Positions 31,483-40,637 of a stretch of 64,000 nt of DNA are shown here, piece by piece; position 1 is the stretch's first letter, and each line of letters begins with the position of its first letter. Location of the stretch: NCBI GenBank assembly GCA_036259835.1, contig DATABA010000019.1:17616-81615 (forward strand), given 5' to 3'. The notes below the pieces were generated by a model. The model searched no databases. It saw nothing but the letters and a program-made list of their open reading frames with translations, and had not been told where the DNA came from. This DNA comes from JALYGK01 sp036259835. Lineage in GTDB: Bacteria > Actinomycetota > UBA4738. Both the position numbers and the translations under genes were made by a program.

Positions 31483-34149
31483 ATGGTGGCCGACCTCGAC
31501 ACAGCATCGGACGTCGAGCGCCGCAAGCGGATCTTCCTCCTCGACGGACACAGCCTTTCGTTCCGCGCTTTCTTCGCCCTGCCGACCTCGCTTGCCACCA
31601 CCAGCGGACAGGTCACGAACGCCGTCTACGGCTTCACATCGATGCTGATCAAGCTTCTGGCCGAGGAAAAGCCGGATTACATCGCGGTGGCGTTCGACCT
31701 CGGGCGGCCGACGGTGCGCCTGGAGCAATACGCGGACTACAAGGCGGGGCGAGTGGAGGCTCCCGACGAGTTCCGGCAGCAGCTGGGGCTGATCCTCGAG
31801 GTGCTCGAAACACTCCGCGTCCCGATGGTCGCCGTCGAGCGCTACGAGGCGGACGACGCCATCGCCACGCTGGCATGCCGGGCGGTGGAACGCGGCATGG
31901 ACGCCGTGATCGTGACGGCAGACCGGGACTTCTTCCAGCTGGTCAGTCCGCACATCACGGTGATGTTCAACCGCAGGGGGATCTCCGACATCGTCCGCTA
32001 CGACGTGAAGGCGGTGACCGACCGGTTCGGGCTGCCACCGGAGAAATACCTCGACTACGTCGCGCTGAAGGGCGATCCATCGGACAACATCCCCGGCATT
32101 CCGGGAGTCGGGGAGAAGACCGCGTCCAAGCTGATTCAGGACTTCGGGAGCATCGAAGAGCTGCTGGCTCGATCCTCGGAGATCAAGGGACGGCTGCGCC
32201 AACCCATTGAAGAAGCAGGCGAAGACCTCGTTCGAAACAAGACCATCGCTCGGCTCGAGACGGACCTCGAGCTTCCGGTGGAGCCGGAGAACTGCGTCAT
32301 GGGGTCATGGGACCCCGACGCGGTTCGGCGATTGTTCAATTCGCTCGAGTTCCGCTCCCTGCTGGAGCGACTCGAGGAAGTCGAACGGACGTCCAAGCCC
32401 GCGGTCGAACGGGCGTCCCTCGACGTGCGGGAGGCGTCACTTGCCGACATCGAACGAGTTGTCTCCGCCGCGGGTCCGACCTCGCTGACCGTCTGGGTCG
32501 AAGACGGCCGAGTGGCCGGGCTGGCGGTTTCGCCCGGCGGGGGGCAGGCCGCGTTTGCGAGAGTCGGTGACCTGGGCGGCGTGGTGGCGACCTGGCTGGC
32601 CGACCAGGACGCGCAGAAGTGGGTGCACGGGGCCAAGGACCTGGAGACGGCGCTTCTGGCCTCCGGGGCCTCGGTGGCCGGCGTAGTCTTCGACACGCTC
32701 CTCGCGGGCTACCTCCTCGATCCCGCCGAGGCGAATTACCCGCTGGAGGCATTGACCCAGCGATACCTCGGGCTCGACATCTCTTCGGATCAGTCCGAAA
32801 GCGCCGAGGGGCAGTTGTTTCAGGAGTCCCCGGGCTCGAGAACCGGGATGGCCGCGGCGGCGGTCGGACTGCTCGCTCCCGTCCTTCAGGAGCGAGTCGA
32901 CCGGGCGGGCCTCGGACGTCTGTTATCGGAAGTCGAAATGCCGTTGTCGGCGGTGCTGGCCCGAATGCAGGCGACCGGGGTGAAGCTCGACGTCGAGTAC
33001 CTGCGCGACATGTCGGAGTCGGTGGGAGATCAGATGCGGACGCTGGAGGAGGACGTCTACAGGTTTGCCGGGGAACCGTTCAACATCGGATCACCGCCGC
33101 AGCTCCGCAGGATCCTCTACGAGAAGCTCCGGCTGACCCCGCTCAAGAAGACGTCGAAGGGGGCGCTCTCGACCGACGCGGACGTCCTCGAGAAGATCCG
33201 AGATCAGCACCCCGTCGTCGACGCGCTCCTTCGGTACCGGGAGCTTGCGAAGCTGAAGTCGACGTACCTGGACGCGCTGCCCCCGCTGGTGGACCCGCGG
33301 ACGGGACGGATCCACACGACGTACAACCAGGTGGGCGCGGCAACCGGCCGGCTGTCGAGCATCAATCCGAATCTTCAGAACATCCCGATCCGCGGAGAGC
33401 TCGGCCGGCAGATCCGGCGCGCGTTCGTCCCGGGAGATGGGAGCAGGCTGCTGATGGTCGCGGATTACTCGCAGATCGAGCTTCGAATCCTGGCCCATCT
33501 ATCGGGCGACGAAGCGCTGGCCGAGGCCTTCGCCACCGAGGCCGATATCCATGCGGCAACCGCCGCTTTGGTGTTCGCGTTGCCGCTGGACCAGGTCGAC
33601 CCGGAGCTCCGGAGAAGGGCGAAGGTGGTGAACTACGGGTTGGCCTACGGCATGAACGCGTTCGGTCTGGCCAGCCGGCTGGGAATCACACCTGACGAGG
33701 CCGCTGAGTTCATCGACGCGTACTTCGCACGGTTCCCCAAGATACGTGAGTTCCTCGACCGTCAAGTCGCGCGCGCTGCGGCGGAGGGGTTCACCGAAAC
33801 CATCCTCGGCCGCCGGCGTTACTTGCCGGAGCTCCAGGCTGCGAACCCGCGGGTTCGCGACATGGGTCGGCGCATGGCGCTGAACGCGCCGATTCAAGGT
33901 GGCGCTGCCGACATCCTGAAGCTCGCGATGATCAAGGTGGACGCGGACCTTCGGGCGTCGGGGCTGGACTGTCTGATGGTTCTCACGGTGCACGACGAGC
34001 TTGTCTTCGACGTCACCGAAGGAGATCTGGACCGTTCGGTCAAGCTCGTGACCGAGGCGATGGAAACGGCCTGGCCCCTGACGGTTCCGCTCAAGGCGGA
34101 CGTTGGATGGGGGAAGAATTGGGCTGAGGCGGCACCCGCCGGGCACTAG
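31483..34149 (+). CDS. polA: DNA polymerase I
   Basis: An 888-residue family A polymerase for Okazaki fragment maturation and repair synthesis. The 5'-3' exonuclease domain (about 15-300) has LLDGHSLSFRAFFALP, ERYEADDAIATL and TADRDFFQL. The middle 3'-5' exonuclease-like domain (about 325-490) reads LTVWVEDGRV where a proofreading enzyme has the metal-binding DTE, so proofreading is probably absent, as in other actinobacterial PolA. The polymerase domain has motif A DYSQIELR near 660, motif B RRAKVVNYGLAYG near 713, and motif C VHDE near 836. It is followed by rpsA, a conserved actinobacterial order. Confidence 0.96.
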   Translation: MVADLDTASDVERRKRIFLLDGHSLSFRAFFALPTSLATTSGQVTNAVYGFTSMLIKLLAEEKPDYIAVAFDLGRPTVRLEQYADYKAGRVEAPDEFRQQLGLILEVLETLRVPMVAVERYEADDAIATLACRAVERGMDAVIVTADRDFFQLVSPHITVMFNRRGISDIVRYDVKAVTDRFGLPPEKYLDYVALKGDPSDNIPGIPGVGEKTASKLIQDFGSIEELLARSSEIKGRLRQPIEEAGEDLVRNKTIARLETDLELPVEPENCVMGSWDPDAVRRLFNSLEFRSLLERLEEVERTSKPAVERASLDVREASLADIERVVSAAGPTSLTVWVEDGRVAGLAVSPGGGQAAFARVGDLGGVVATWLADQDAQKWVHGAKDLETALLASGASVAGVVFDTLLAGYLLDPAEANYPLEALTQRYLGLDISSDQSESAEGQLFQESPGSRTGMAAAAVGLLAPVLQERVDRAGLGRLLSEVEMPLSAVLARMQATGVKLDVEYLRDMSESVGDQMRTLEEDVYRFAGEPFNIGSPPQLRRILYEKLRLTPLKKTSKGALSTDADVLEKIRDQHPVVDALLRYRELAKLKSTYLDALPPLVDPRTGRIHTTYNQVGAATGRLSSINPNLQNIPIRGELGRQIRRAFVPGDGSRLLMVADYSQIELRILAHLSGDEALAEAFATEADIHAATAALVFALPLDQVDPELRRRAKVVNYGLAYGMNAFGLASRLGITPDEAAEFIDAYFARFPKIREFLDRQVARAAAEGFTETILGRRRYLPELQAANPRVRDMGRRMALNAPIQGGAADILKLAMIKVDADLRASGLDCLMVLTVHDELVFDVTEGDLDRSVKLVTEAMETAWPLTVPLKADVGWGKNWAEAAPAGH

Positions 34150-34165
34150 GCGTTCGCTTCGTCGA

Positions 34166-34195
34166 TTGACGTAGCTTTGGGGCCGAATCTACACT
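34166..34195 (+). promoter_or_regulatory. rpsA promoter
   Basis: TTGACG (34166-34171), an 18-nt spacer and TACACT (34190-34195) predict a start near 34202 and a leader of about 30 nt to the rpsA ATG. Confidence 0.65.
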
Positions 34196-34231
34196 CGCGT
34201 CGCGCGCTCAGGCGTCGCTCATCTTCTTCGC

Positions 34232-35710
34232 ATGGCCCCATCCCGTTTCGGTTGGTCCCCCGGAGAAGGGGAGCCCGCTCCGCGCGCGGGAGGGAGTGTT
34301 GAAGGTATAGACAGTCAGCCGGAAAGTCAGTCAGTCGCCCAAGACGACCTCACGCCCGACGAGCTGGTCAGGGCGATCGAGGAGAGCCTCAAGGACTTCA
34401 AGGACGGCGACTTCGTCGAGGGGACGATCGTGAAGGTCGACCGGGACGAGGTGCTGGTCGATATCGGCTACAAGTCCGAAGGCGTCATCCCTTCGAAGGA
34501 GCTCTCCATCCGACAGGACGTCGATCCCGCAGAGGTCGTGAAGGTCGGCGACCACATCGAGGCCCTCGTCCTCCAGAAGGAGGACAAGGAGGGCCGGCTG
34601 ATCCTCTCCAAGAAGCGCGCGCAATACGAGCGGGCGTGGAAACGGATCGAGGAGATCATGCGGGGCGGTGGGACGATCCGGGGCCCGGTCATCGAAGTGG
34701 TCAAGGGCGGCCTGATCCTGGACATCGGACTTCGCGGGTTCCTGCCCGCATCGCTGGTCGAGCTGCGACGAGTCCGAGACCTTCACCCGTATGTCGGGCA
34801 GGAGCTCGAGTGCAAGATCATCGAGCTCGACCGCAACCGGAACAACGTCGTGCTGTCGCGCCGGGCGTTCCTCGAGGAGTCACAGAGCGAGGGAAGAAAG
34901 AAGTTTTTGGAGAGCCTGCAAAAGGGAGAGCGCCGCCGCGGCGTCGCGTCCTCCATCGTCAACTTCGGCGCGTTCGTCGACATCGGCGGTGGAGTGGACG
35001 GTCTGGTCCACGTATCGGAGCTGTCCTGGAAGCACGTCGACCACCCGAGCGAGGTTGTGGCGGTGGGGCAAGAAGTGGACGTCGAGGTGCTCGACGTCGA
35101 CCTCGAGCGAGAACGCGTCTCGCTGTCGCTGAAGGCGACCCAGGAAGACCCGTGGCGAGAGTTCGAGCGAAAGCACGAAACCGGCGAGATCATCCAGGGA
35201 GCGGTCACCAAGCTTGTTCCGTTCGGCGCGTTCGTGCGCCTCGGGGACGGCATCGAGGGTCTGGTTCACATCTCCGAGCTGTCGGAGCAGCACGTCGAAT
35301 CGCCCGAGCAGGTCGTCCAGGTAGGGGACCAGGTTCGGGTGAAGGTCGTCGACGTCGACCCCCCTCGACGCAGGATCAGCCTTTCCATGCGACGGGTGGC
35401 CGACGAGCAAGAAGAGCTCGGCGAGGCGGAGATCGAGGCGGAGCCTACGGAGCGACTGATCGAAGAGCAGGTACCGGAGCTCTCAACGGAGGCCCGTGAG
35501 GCGGTCGACGAAGCTGAGGCTCGCGCGGACGAGTCGGGACAGGAGCTCTTCGAGACCTACATCGAGCCGGAGCCGGCCGCTCCCGAAGATACCGCCATGC
35601 ACGTGGTGCCGGAAGCCGAGGTGTCCTCTGAAGCGGAGGCAGCGGAGGAAGCGGACGTTTCGCTTGAGTCGATCGTGGAAGAGTTGAAGCGCCGAGAGGG
35701 TCGGGGCTAG
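34232..35710 (+). CDS. rpsA: 30S ribosomal protein S1
   Basis: A 492-residue protein with four S1 RNA-binding domains at about residues 47-118, 135-204, 219-289 and 304-374. Repeated motifs include GDFVEGTIVKVDRDEVLVDIG, IVNFGAFVDIGGGVDGLVHVSEL and LVPFGAFVRLGDGIEGLVHISEL. The last 110 residues are very acidic and without a domain, as in actinobacterial S1. It helps mRNA binding and start-site unfolding on the 30S subunit. ATG 34232 has no clear Shine-Dalgarno but is the only start codon upstream of the first domain in this frame. The stop touches the stop of the convergent SRPBCC gene. Confidence 0.94.
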   Translation: MAPSRFGWSPGEGEPAPRAGGSVEGIDSQPESQSVAQDDLTPDELVRAIEESLKDFKDGDFVEGTIVKVDRDEVLVDIGYKSEGVIPSKELSIRQDVDPAEVVKVGDHIEALVLQKEDKEGRLILSKKRAQYERAWKRIEEIMRGGGTIRGPVIEVVKGGLILDIGLRGFLPASLVELRRVRDLHPYVGQELECKIIELDRNRNNVVLSRRAFLEESQSEGRKKFLESLQKGERRRGVASSIVNFGAFVDIGGGVDGLVHVSELSWKHVDHPSEVVAVGQEVDVEVLDVDLERERVSLSLKATQEDPWREFERKHETGEIIQGAVTKLVPFGAFVRLGDGIEGLVHISELSEQHVESPEQVVQVGDQVRVKVVDVDPPRRRISLSMRRVADEQEELGEAEIEAEPTERLIEEQVPELSTEAREAVDEAEARADESGQELFETYIEPEPAAPEDTAMHVVPEAEVSSEAEAAEEADVSLESIVEELKRREGRG

Positions 35711-36171
35711 CCCCCCCGCGCCACTTCCCGTTCCAAGTTCCGGAGGCCCTTCCTCAATGAGGACTCGACGGGCTTGCCCTTGGTTGCCTTGACGAACCAC
35801 ACGACAAGTCGCGCCATCCGTGTGATCGGCTCACGTTGCCAGGTGACGTGGATCCTGCTCCCACCGCCGGTCCTCGGGTCGACTCTCGCCGAGACGAAGC
35901 TGCCCGGTTTGGCGAACCCGCTCTCCTGAACTGTCCACGTCACGACACCGGGCGTGGACCAGTCGTAGCGTTCCCTGGCCCACACCGGGAAAAGCTTGCT
36001 GCCCGTCCCTTCTCTGATCTCAGCCGTCGTCTCTTCGACCGAGTACACCTCGTACCACTCGCGGCTGAGGCCCGGCCAGACATCCGGCCTGCGGTCGGAG
36101 AAGTCCGTCAGCGCAGCGATGACCCGCTCCGGCGGCGCGGATGTCTCCACATCGAATTCCAGTCGCGTCAT
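35707..36171 (-). CDS. SRPBCC (START-like) family protein
   Basis: A 154-residue protein with the helix-grip fold of polyketide cyclase/dehydrase-like lipid-binding proteins. It begins with LEFDVETSAPPERVIAALTD, has a conserved middle section WSTPGVVTWTVQESGFAKPG, and ends in a long amphipathic helix. The family binds hydrophobic ligands and has many roles, so no specific function is given. It converges with rpsA, overlapping the stop region by 4 nt, and is divergent from coaE with about 90 nt between starts. Confidence 0.75.
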   Translation of the reverse strand: MTRLEFDVETSAPPERVIAALTDFSDRRPDVWPGLSREWYEVYSVEETTAEIREGTGSKLFPVWARERYDWSTPGVVTWTVQESGFAKPGSFVSARVDPRTGGGSRIHVTWQREPITRMARLVVWFVKATKGKPVESSLRKGLRNLEREVARGG

Positions 36172-36247
36172 CGATTCCGCCCTCAGACCTCTCGCTTCAA
36201 CGCGACGCGATTCTCTCCTCAGCGCTCGTGTGCTTCAACCGCGTCGC

Positions 36248-36253
36248 TACCAT
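36248..36253 (+). promoter_or_regulatory. Candidate -10 box for leaderless coaE
   Basis: TACCAT followed by 6 nt (CGCGGC) and the coaE ATG. The same arrangement, TACCATCGC plus start codon, precedes uvrB. Confidence 0.5.
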
Positions 36254-36259
36254 CGCGGC

Positions 36260-36877
36260 ATGCTTCTCGTTGGATTGACCGGAGGAATGGGAGCCGGCAA
36301 GTCCACTATCGCGCGGATGCTCGCCCGACGAGGGGCCGTCGTCATCGACGCCGACGTCCTCGCTCGACAGGCACTCCTTCCCGGGACGCCCGGCTACACC
36401 AAGGTGACCGAGCTCTTCGGCCCCGAGATCATCGGTGCGGATGGCGAGGTCGACCGAAAAGCGCTCGCGCGGCGGGTTTTCGCGGATGACGAGGCACGTA
36501 TCGCCTTGGAGTCGATCACGCACCCCGAGGTGTTCCGCTCTCTCAGTGACGCGCTGGAGGACTATCGCGACACCAACAGCATCGTCGTCTTCGATGCGCC
36601 TCTCATCGTCGAGACCGGTTTCGCCAGCGCGTGCGACGCGATCGTCGTGGTCACGGCCGCGGAGGAAGCCCAGGTGGCCAGGGTGGTGAAGGATCGCGGG
36701 ATGACCGAGGAGGCGGCCAGAGCGCGTATGCGCGCTCAGGCCCCCACGACCGAGAAAGAACGCCTGGCCGACTTCGTCATTCGTAACGACGGAACGATCG
36801 AAGAGCTCGAGAAGGCCGTCGACGCCGTGTGGGAAAAGCTGGCCGAAGCTGCACGGGCAAAGAGCACCGGCGGCTGA
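36260..36877 (+). CDS. coaE: Dephospho-CoA kinase
   Basis: Last step of coenzyme A biosynthesis, phosphorylating the 3'-hydroxyl of dephospho-CoA. It has 205 residues from ATG 36260. The P-loop GGMGAGKST is at residues 8-16, the substrate motif VIDADVLAR follows at about 32-40, and FDAPLIVETG, RVVKDRGMTEEAARARMRAQ and FVIRNDGTIEEL are family motifs. The frame is open far upstream, but the conserved N-terminus starts at MLLVGLTGG. The rpsA-coaE linkage is typical of actinobacteria. Confidence 0.95.
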   Translation: MLLVGLTGGMGAGKSTIARMLARRGAVVIDADVLARQALLPGTPGYTKVTELFGPEIIGADGEVDRKALARRVFADDEARIALESITHPEVFRSLSDALEDYRDTNSIVVFDAPLIVETGFASACDAIVVVTAAEEAQVARVVKDRGMTEEAARARMRAQAPTTEKERLADFVIRNDGTIEELEKAVDAVWEKLAEAARAKSTGG

Positions 36878-36902
36878 TTTCGCGTCGATATCATCGACCG
36901 AC

Positions 36903-37607
36903 ATGTCCTATCGAGCGGTCTTCTTCGACGCGGGCGAGACGCTCGTTCATCCGCATCCTTCGTTTCCGGAGCTGCTCGTCCAGGTCCTCCGCCAGGAGGG
37001 GTACGAGGCCGATCCGGAAATGGTTCGGGAGAAGATCTTCGTGGTTTCGGATCGCTTCATGGAGGCGGCCCGAGGCGGCGAGCTGTGGTCGACGTCGGCG
37101 GAGCGATCGCGAGAGTTCTGGGCCTCGATCTACCGGTCGCTGCTGGCGGCGATGGGACTTCCCTTCGGCGATGGACTGGCACAGGCGCTGTATCGAACCT
37201 TCACCGACCTCTCGAACTATCGCCTCTTCGACGATGCCGTGCCCACCCTGGAGCGTCTCCGCGGGGATGGTTTCAAGCTCGGACTGGTATCGAACTTCGA
37301 GGAATGGCTGGAGCGGCTCCTGGAATCGCTCGGAGTCAGCGGGTTCTTCGAGATCCAGGTCATCTCGGGGGTCGAGGGGTACGAGAAACCGGACACCCGC
37401 CTGTTCAAGCTGGCTCTCGATCGAATGAACGCCGAGCCCGACGCATCGGTCTACGTCGGTGACCACCCATACTTCGACATCGAGCCGGCGCAGTCGATCG
37501 GGATGTTGGGCGTCCTCATCGACCGTCGCGATCGCTTCCCCGATCATCGGGGACCGCGAATCACCACGCTGGAGGATCTCCCGCCGCTGATCGGCGTGCC
37601 TGCCTGA
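36903..37607 (+). CDS. HAD-superfamily hydrolase
   Basis: A 234-residue haloacid dehalogenase-like phosphatase. Motif I is FFDAGETLVHP with nucleophile D9; the usual second Asp is Gly, as in the HDHD3/REG-2-like subgroup. Motif II is LVSNFEEW, motif III is GYEKPDTRLF with the conserved Lys, and motif IV is YVGDHPYFDIEPA. The helical cap lies between residues 20 and 95. The substrate is unknown. A TATCAT box is 8 nt before the ATG, so it may have its own leaderless transcript besides reading from coaE (25 nt upstream). Confidence 0.87.
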   Translation: MSYRAVFFDAGETLVHPHPSFPELLVQVLRQEGYEADPEMVREKIFVVSDRFMEAARGGELWSTSAERSREFWASIYRSLLAAMGLPFGDGLAQALYRTFTDLSNYRLFDDAVPTLERLRGDGFKLGLVSNFEEWLERLLESLGVSGFFEIQVISGVEGYEKPDTRLFKLALDRMNAEPDASVYVGDHPYFDIEPAQSIGMLGVLIDRRDRFPDHRGPRITTLEDLPPLIGVPA

Positions 37608-37609
37608 CC

Positions 37610-37975
37610 ATGGCAAGGGAGTACACGGCCGAGGAAGCAAACGCCCTTCTCCCGTCGCTTCGAACCGCGCTCCAGAACATCCGCCAGGCTCGCCAGGTCA
37701 TTCTGTCGGGTGGCGAGCGAATTCGTAAGACAGCGCCGCTCGACGGTGGAGGCGAGCAGGGGCGAGAGTTCTGGGAGGCTCTGCAATCACTGCGTCGGGA
37801 AATCGAAGCACTCAACCAACAGGACATCCTGCTGCGCGATCCGGAGAGCGGACTGGTGGACTTCCCGGCTCGACGAGGCGGCGAGGAAATCTTCCTGTGC
37901 TGGCGGCTCGGGGAGGATCGTGTCGCGTACTGGCACGGTCCCGATTCCGGGTTCGCCGGGAGGAAGCCGCTGTAG
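37610..37975 (+). CDS. DUF2203-family protein
   Basis: A 121-residue protein matching the small DUF2203 family of unknown function. The pattern is YTAEEANALLPSLR at the N-terminus, a helical middle section (LRREIEALNQQDILLRDPESG), and the C-terminal LVDFPARRGGEEIFLCWRLGEDRVAYWHGPDSGFAGRKP, where the WHGPDSGFAGR end is the family hallmark. ATG 37610 follows the HAD gene by 2 nt. No catalytic site is evident. Confidence 0.85.
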   Translation: MAREYTAEEANALLPSLRTALQNIRQARQVILSGGERIRKTAPLDGGGEQGREFWEALQSLRREIEALNQQDILLRDPESGLVDFPARRGGEEIFLCWRLGEDRVAYWHGPDSGFAGRKPL

Positions 37976-38016
37976 CTCGTTGGTCGAGCCGCGCTGCCCC
38001 TGCAACACTTCACCGC

Positions 38017-38925
38017 ATGAGCCCCGCCATCGAGGTTGAAGGCCTTCGAAAGTCGTACGGCGAGGTAAGCGCCGTGGACGGCATCGACCTGACGGTGGAC
38101 GCGGGGCAGGTCTTCGCGCTGCTTGGCCCGAACGGCGCCGGAAAGACCACAACCGTCGAGATCCTCGAGGGCTACCGGCGACGCGATGGAGGCCGGGTCG
38201 CGGTACTGGGGTTCGATCCTGCAAGGGCGGAACGGCGGTTCAAGGAGCAGATCGGGATCGTCCTTCAGTCCACCGGCGTCGACCCATACCTTACGGTGGC
38301 CGAGACGATCGAGCTCTACCGGCGCTACTACCCGAACCCCCGTCCGGTGAACGAGGTCCTCGAAGTCGTCGGGCTCCGGGAGAAGGGCGACAGCCGGGTG
38401 ATCAAGCTCTCCGGCGGCCAGCAACGGCGTCTCGACATGGCGATCGCGTTGGCGGGAGACCCGGCGTTGCTGTTTCTGGATGAGCCGACCACCGGATTCG
38501 ACCCGTCCGCCCGACGCAACGCGTGGGAAGTGGTCAGGAACCTCGCCTCGCTGGGCAAGACGATCTTTCTCACCACCCACTACATGGACGAGGCGCAATA
38601 TCTGGCGCGCCAAGTCGCGATCATCACTCGCGGAAAGATCGTGGCCCAGGGTCCCCCCGCAACCTTGGGTGGCCGCCAGGATCTCAGCACGATGATCCGG
38701 TTTCGCGTTGCCGCCGACCTGGAGCTGCCTTCCGCGCTGTCGGCGACGGCTCACCGTACAGACGCCACCGTCCTCATTCGGACGAGCGATCCGACGCGGA
38801 CGCTTCACGAACTCACGTCGTGGGCCATTCAAAAACGGATCGCGCTGGAAGGCCTCGACGTCACCCGGCCGTCACTTGAAGACGTCTACCTCGAGCTCAC
38901 CCAGGGCGAGGCGGGCACTGAATGA
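38017..38925 (+). CDS. ABC-2 type exporter ATP-binding protein
   Basis: A 302-residue ATPase of the DrrA/CcmA-like exporter family. Walker A is GPNGAGKTT, the signature LSGGQQRRLDMAIAL, Walker B LLFLDEPTTGFDP and the H-loop TTHYMDEA. The C-terminal 80 residues form the DrrA-type extension (MIRFRVAADLELP onward). ATG 38017 is preceded by AACACT and 7 nt, again a leaderless-like arrangement. It is coupled to the permease gene by a 4-nt overlap. The exported compound (drug, lipid or other) is unknown. Confidence 0.9.
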   Translation: MSPAIEVEGLRKSYGEVSAVDGIDLTVDAGQVFALLGPNGAGKTTTVEILEGYRRRDGGRVAVLGFDPARAERRFKEQIGIVLQSTGVDPYLTVAETIELYRRYYPNPRPVNEVLEVVGLREKGDSRVIKLSGGQQRRLDMAIALAGDPALLFLDEPTTGFDPSARRNAWEVVRNLASLGKTIFLTTHYMDEAQYLARQVAIITRGKIVAQGPPATLGGRQDLSTMIRFRVAADLELPSALSATAHRTDATVLIRTSDPTRTLHELTSWAIQKRIALEGLDVTRPSLEDVYLELTQGEAGTE

Positions 38926-39692
38926 ACGACGTCGCGTTGGCGTTCCGGCAGGTCCGGTACACGAACAAGAGCTTCTGGCGGAACCCTGCCGCGGCAGGGT
39001 TCACCGTTGCCTTCCCGCTGATGTTCCTGGTGATCTTCACCTCTCTGTTCGGGAACTCCACGGTTCGGGTCTTCGGGAAGGAAATCAGCACCTCGACCTT
39101 CTACGTCGCCGCCATCGCGGCGTTTTCAATCATCAACGCGACGTACACGAACCTCGCTATCAGCATGACGTTCCTCCGGGACAGCGGCGCCCTGAAGCGG
39201 ACGCGTGGAACGCCCTTGCCCGCGTGGGCGTTCCTGTTCGGTCGCGTCGTGTATGCCGTTCTGGGCGCGTTCGTATTGGTTGCAGCGGTCGCCTTGTTTG
39301 GGTCGGCGTTCTACGACGCCGAGATCCCCACACGAACGCTCCCGGCGTTTCTGGTGACGGTCGCCGTCGGGGCCGCAACGTTCTCCGCGCTCGGCCTGGC
39401 GATAACGGCCGCCGTGCCCAACGCCGATGCGGCGCCGGCGGTGGTGAACTTCTCGATCCTTCCGCTGTTGTTCCTGTCCGACATCTTCATCCCGATCCAG
39501 GACCCGGACGCGTGGTACGTCACTGTGGCCGAGTTCTTTCCGGTCTATCACTTCTCCCAAGCGATGAAGGCTGCGTACTTCTCGCCAGTCGGAAACGGGT
39601 TCCGCGGCGCAGACCTGTTGATCATCGGCATCTGGGGCTTGGTGGGCGTCCTGCTGGCGGCCCGGTTCTTCTCATGGGAACCCCGCCGCTAA
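38922..39692 (+). CDS. ABC-2 type exporter permease
   Basis: A 256-residue membrane protein with about six hydrophobic segments, including FTVAFPLMFLVIFTSLFG and the ABC-2 family signature near FSILPLLFLSDIFIP. It forms the membrane part of the exporter with the preceding ATPase, whose stop it overlaps. A short amphipathic N-terminus precedes the first membrane span. Substrate unknown. Confidence 0.88.
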   Translation: MNDVALAFRQVRYTNKSFWRNPAAAGFTVAFPLMFLVIFTSLFGNSTVRVFGKEISTSTFYVAAIAAFSIINATYTNLAISMTFLRDSGALKRTRGTPLPAWAFLFGRVVYAVLGAFVLVAAVALFGSAFYDAEIPTRTLPAFLVTVAVGAATFSALGLAITAAVPNADAAPAVVNFSILPLLFLSDIFIPIQDPDAWYVTVAEFFPVYHFSQAMKAAYFSPVGNGFRGADLLIIGIWGLVGVLLAARFFSWEPRR

Positions 39693-39782
39693 GTACCGTC
39701 TCCTACACGTGAGGAGCGCAGATGCGGTACGCTCCGGCTGTTCGTACAGCTCAAGTCGGAAGCACACCCAGGAGGAATGGCG

Positions 39783-40619
39783 ATGAAACGATCGCTTTTC
39801 AGCCTCTCCATGACGGTCCTGCTGGCCGTGGTCTTGACGGCTTGTCAGGAGACGACGCCAGAGACGACGGGAGGGCAGGGCGCGAACCCGTGCGACCCGC
39901 CGCCACTGAAGACGGCAGGGCAGCTGACGGTCGGCGCGGAGCTTCTCAACTACCCACCGTTCCTCATCGGTAAGGGGGTAGACCCGCCGCCCACCGGCTT
40001 CGAGGCGGACCTGGTGAACGAGATCGGGCGCCGGCTCGGAACTCGGGTGGTCTGGAAGCACACGGCGTTCGACTCGCTCTTCGCACCCGGTCCGAAGCAG
40101 TGGGACTTCGGGGTGAGCCAGATGACCATCACCCCTGAGCGGGAGCAGGCGGTGGACTTCAGCGTCCCGTATCTCCAGGCCGACCAGTCGCTTGTGGTTC
40201 AGGCCGGCAAGCCGATCGCGAACGCGACGACCATCGCCGAGCTGAAGCAGTACAGGCTCGGCGGCGAGGCCGGCACGACGGGAACGGACTTCATCAAGCA
40301 GAAGATCAAGCCGGACGAGGACCCCAGCGAGTTCGACACCACGGCCGACGCGGCCCAGGCGGTCAAGTCCGGGACGATCGACGGGCAGGTCATCGACCTC
40401 CCGATCGCCTCGGGCATCGTCAGCGAGTCGAAGACCGTGCAGCTCGAGATCGTCGGCTTCTTCCGGACAAACGAAAACTACGGGCTTGCCTTCGAGAAGG
40501 GAAGCCGGCTGAAGCGCTGCGTTGATCAGGCGATCAACGCGATGAAGGCGGACGGGTTCCTCACGCGGATCCAGGACAGGTGGATCCCAGGCACCACCGG
40601 GCTGCAAGAGATCCGATAG
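39783..40619 (+). CDS. Polar amino acid ABC transporter substrate-binding lipoprotein
   Basis: A 278-residue family 3 solute-binding protein. ATG 39783 is chosen over ATG 39777 because GGAGG at 39771-39775 has a 7-nt spacing to it but only 1 nt to the other. The signal peptide MKRSLFSLSMTVLLAVVLTAC has C21 as lipidated residue. The mature part has the SBP_bac_3 pattern: FEADLVNEIGRRLGTRVVW, FDFGVSQMTITPEREQAVDFS-like text and a C-terminal hinge with NENYGLAFEKGS. The ligand is probably a polar amino acid; which one cannot be read. Confidence 0.92.
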   Translation: MKRSLFSLSMTVLLAVVLTACQETTPETTGGQGANPCDPPPLKTAGQLTVGAELLNYPPFLIGKGVDPPPTGFEADLVNEIGRRLGTRVVWKHTAFDSLFAPGPKQWDFGVSQMTITPEREQAVDFSVPYLQADQSLVVQAGKPIANATTIAELKQYRLGGEAGTTGTDFIKQKIKPDEDPSEFDTTADAAQAVKSGTIDGQVIDLPIASGIVSESKTVQLEIVGFFRTNENYGLAFEKGSRLKRCVDQAINAMKADGFLTRIQDRWIPGTTGLQEIR

Positions 40620-40637
40620 CGAATAGGGAGCCCTAGC

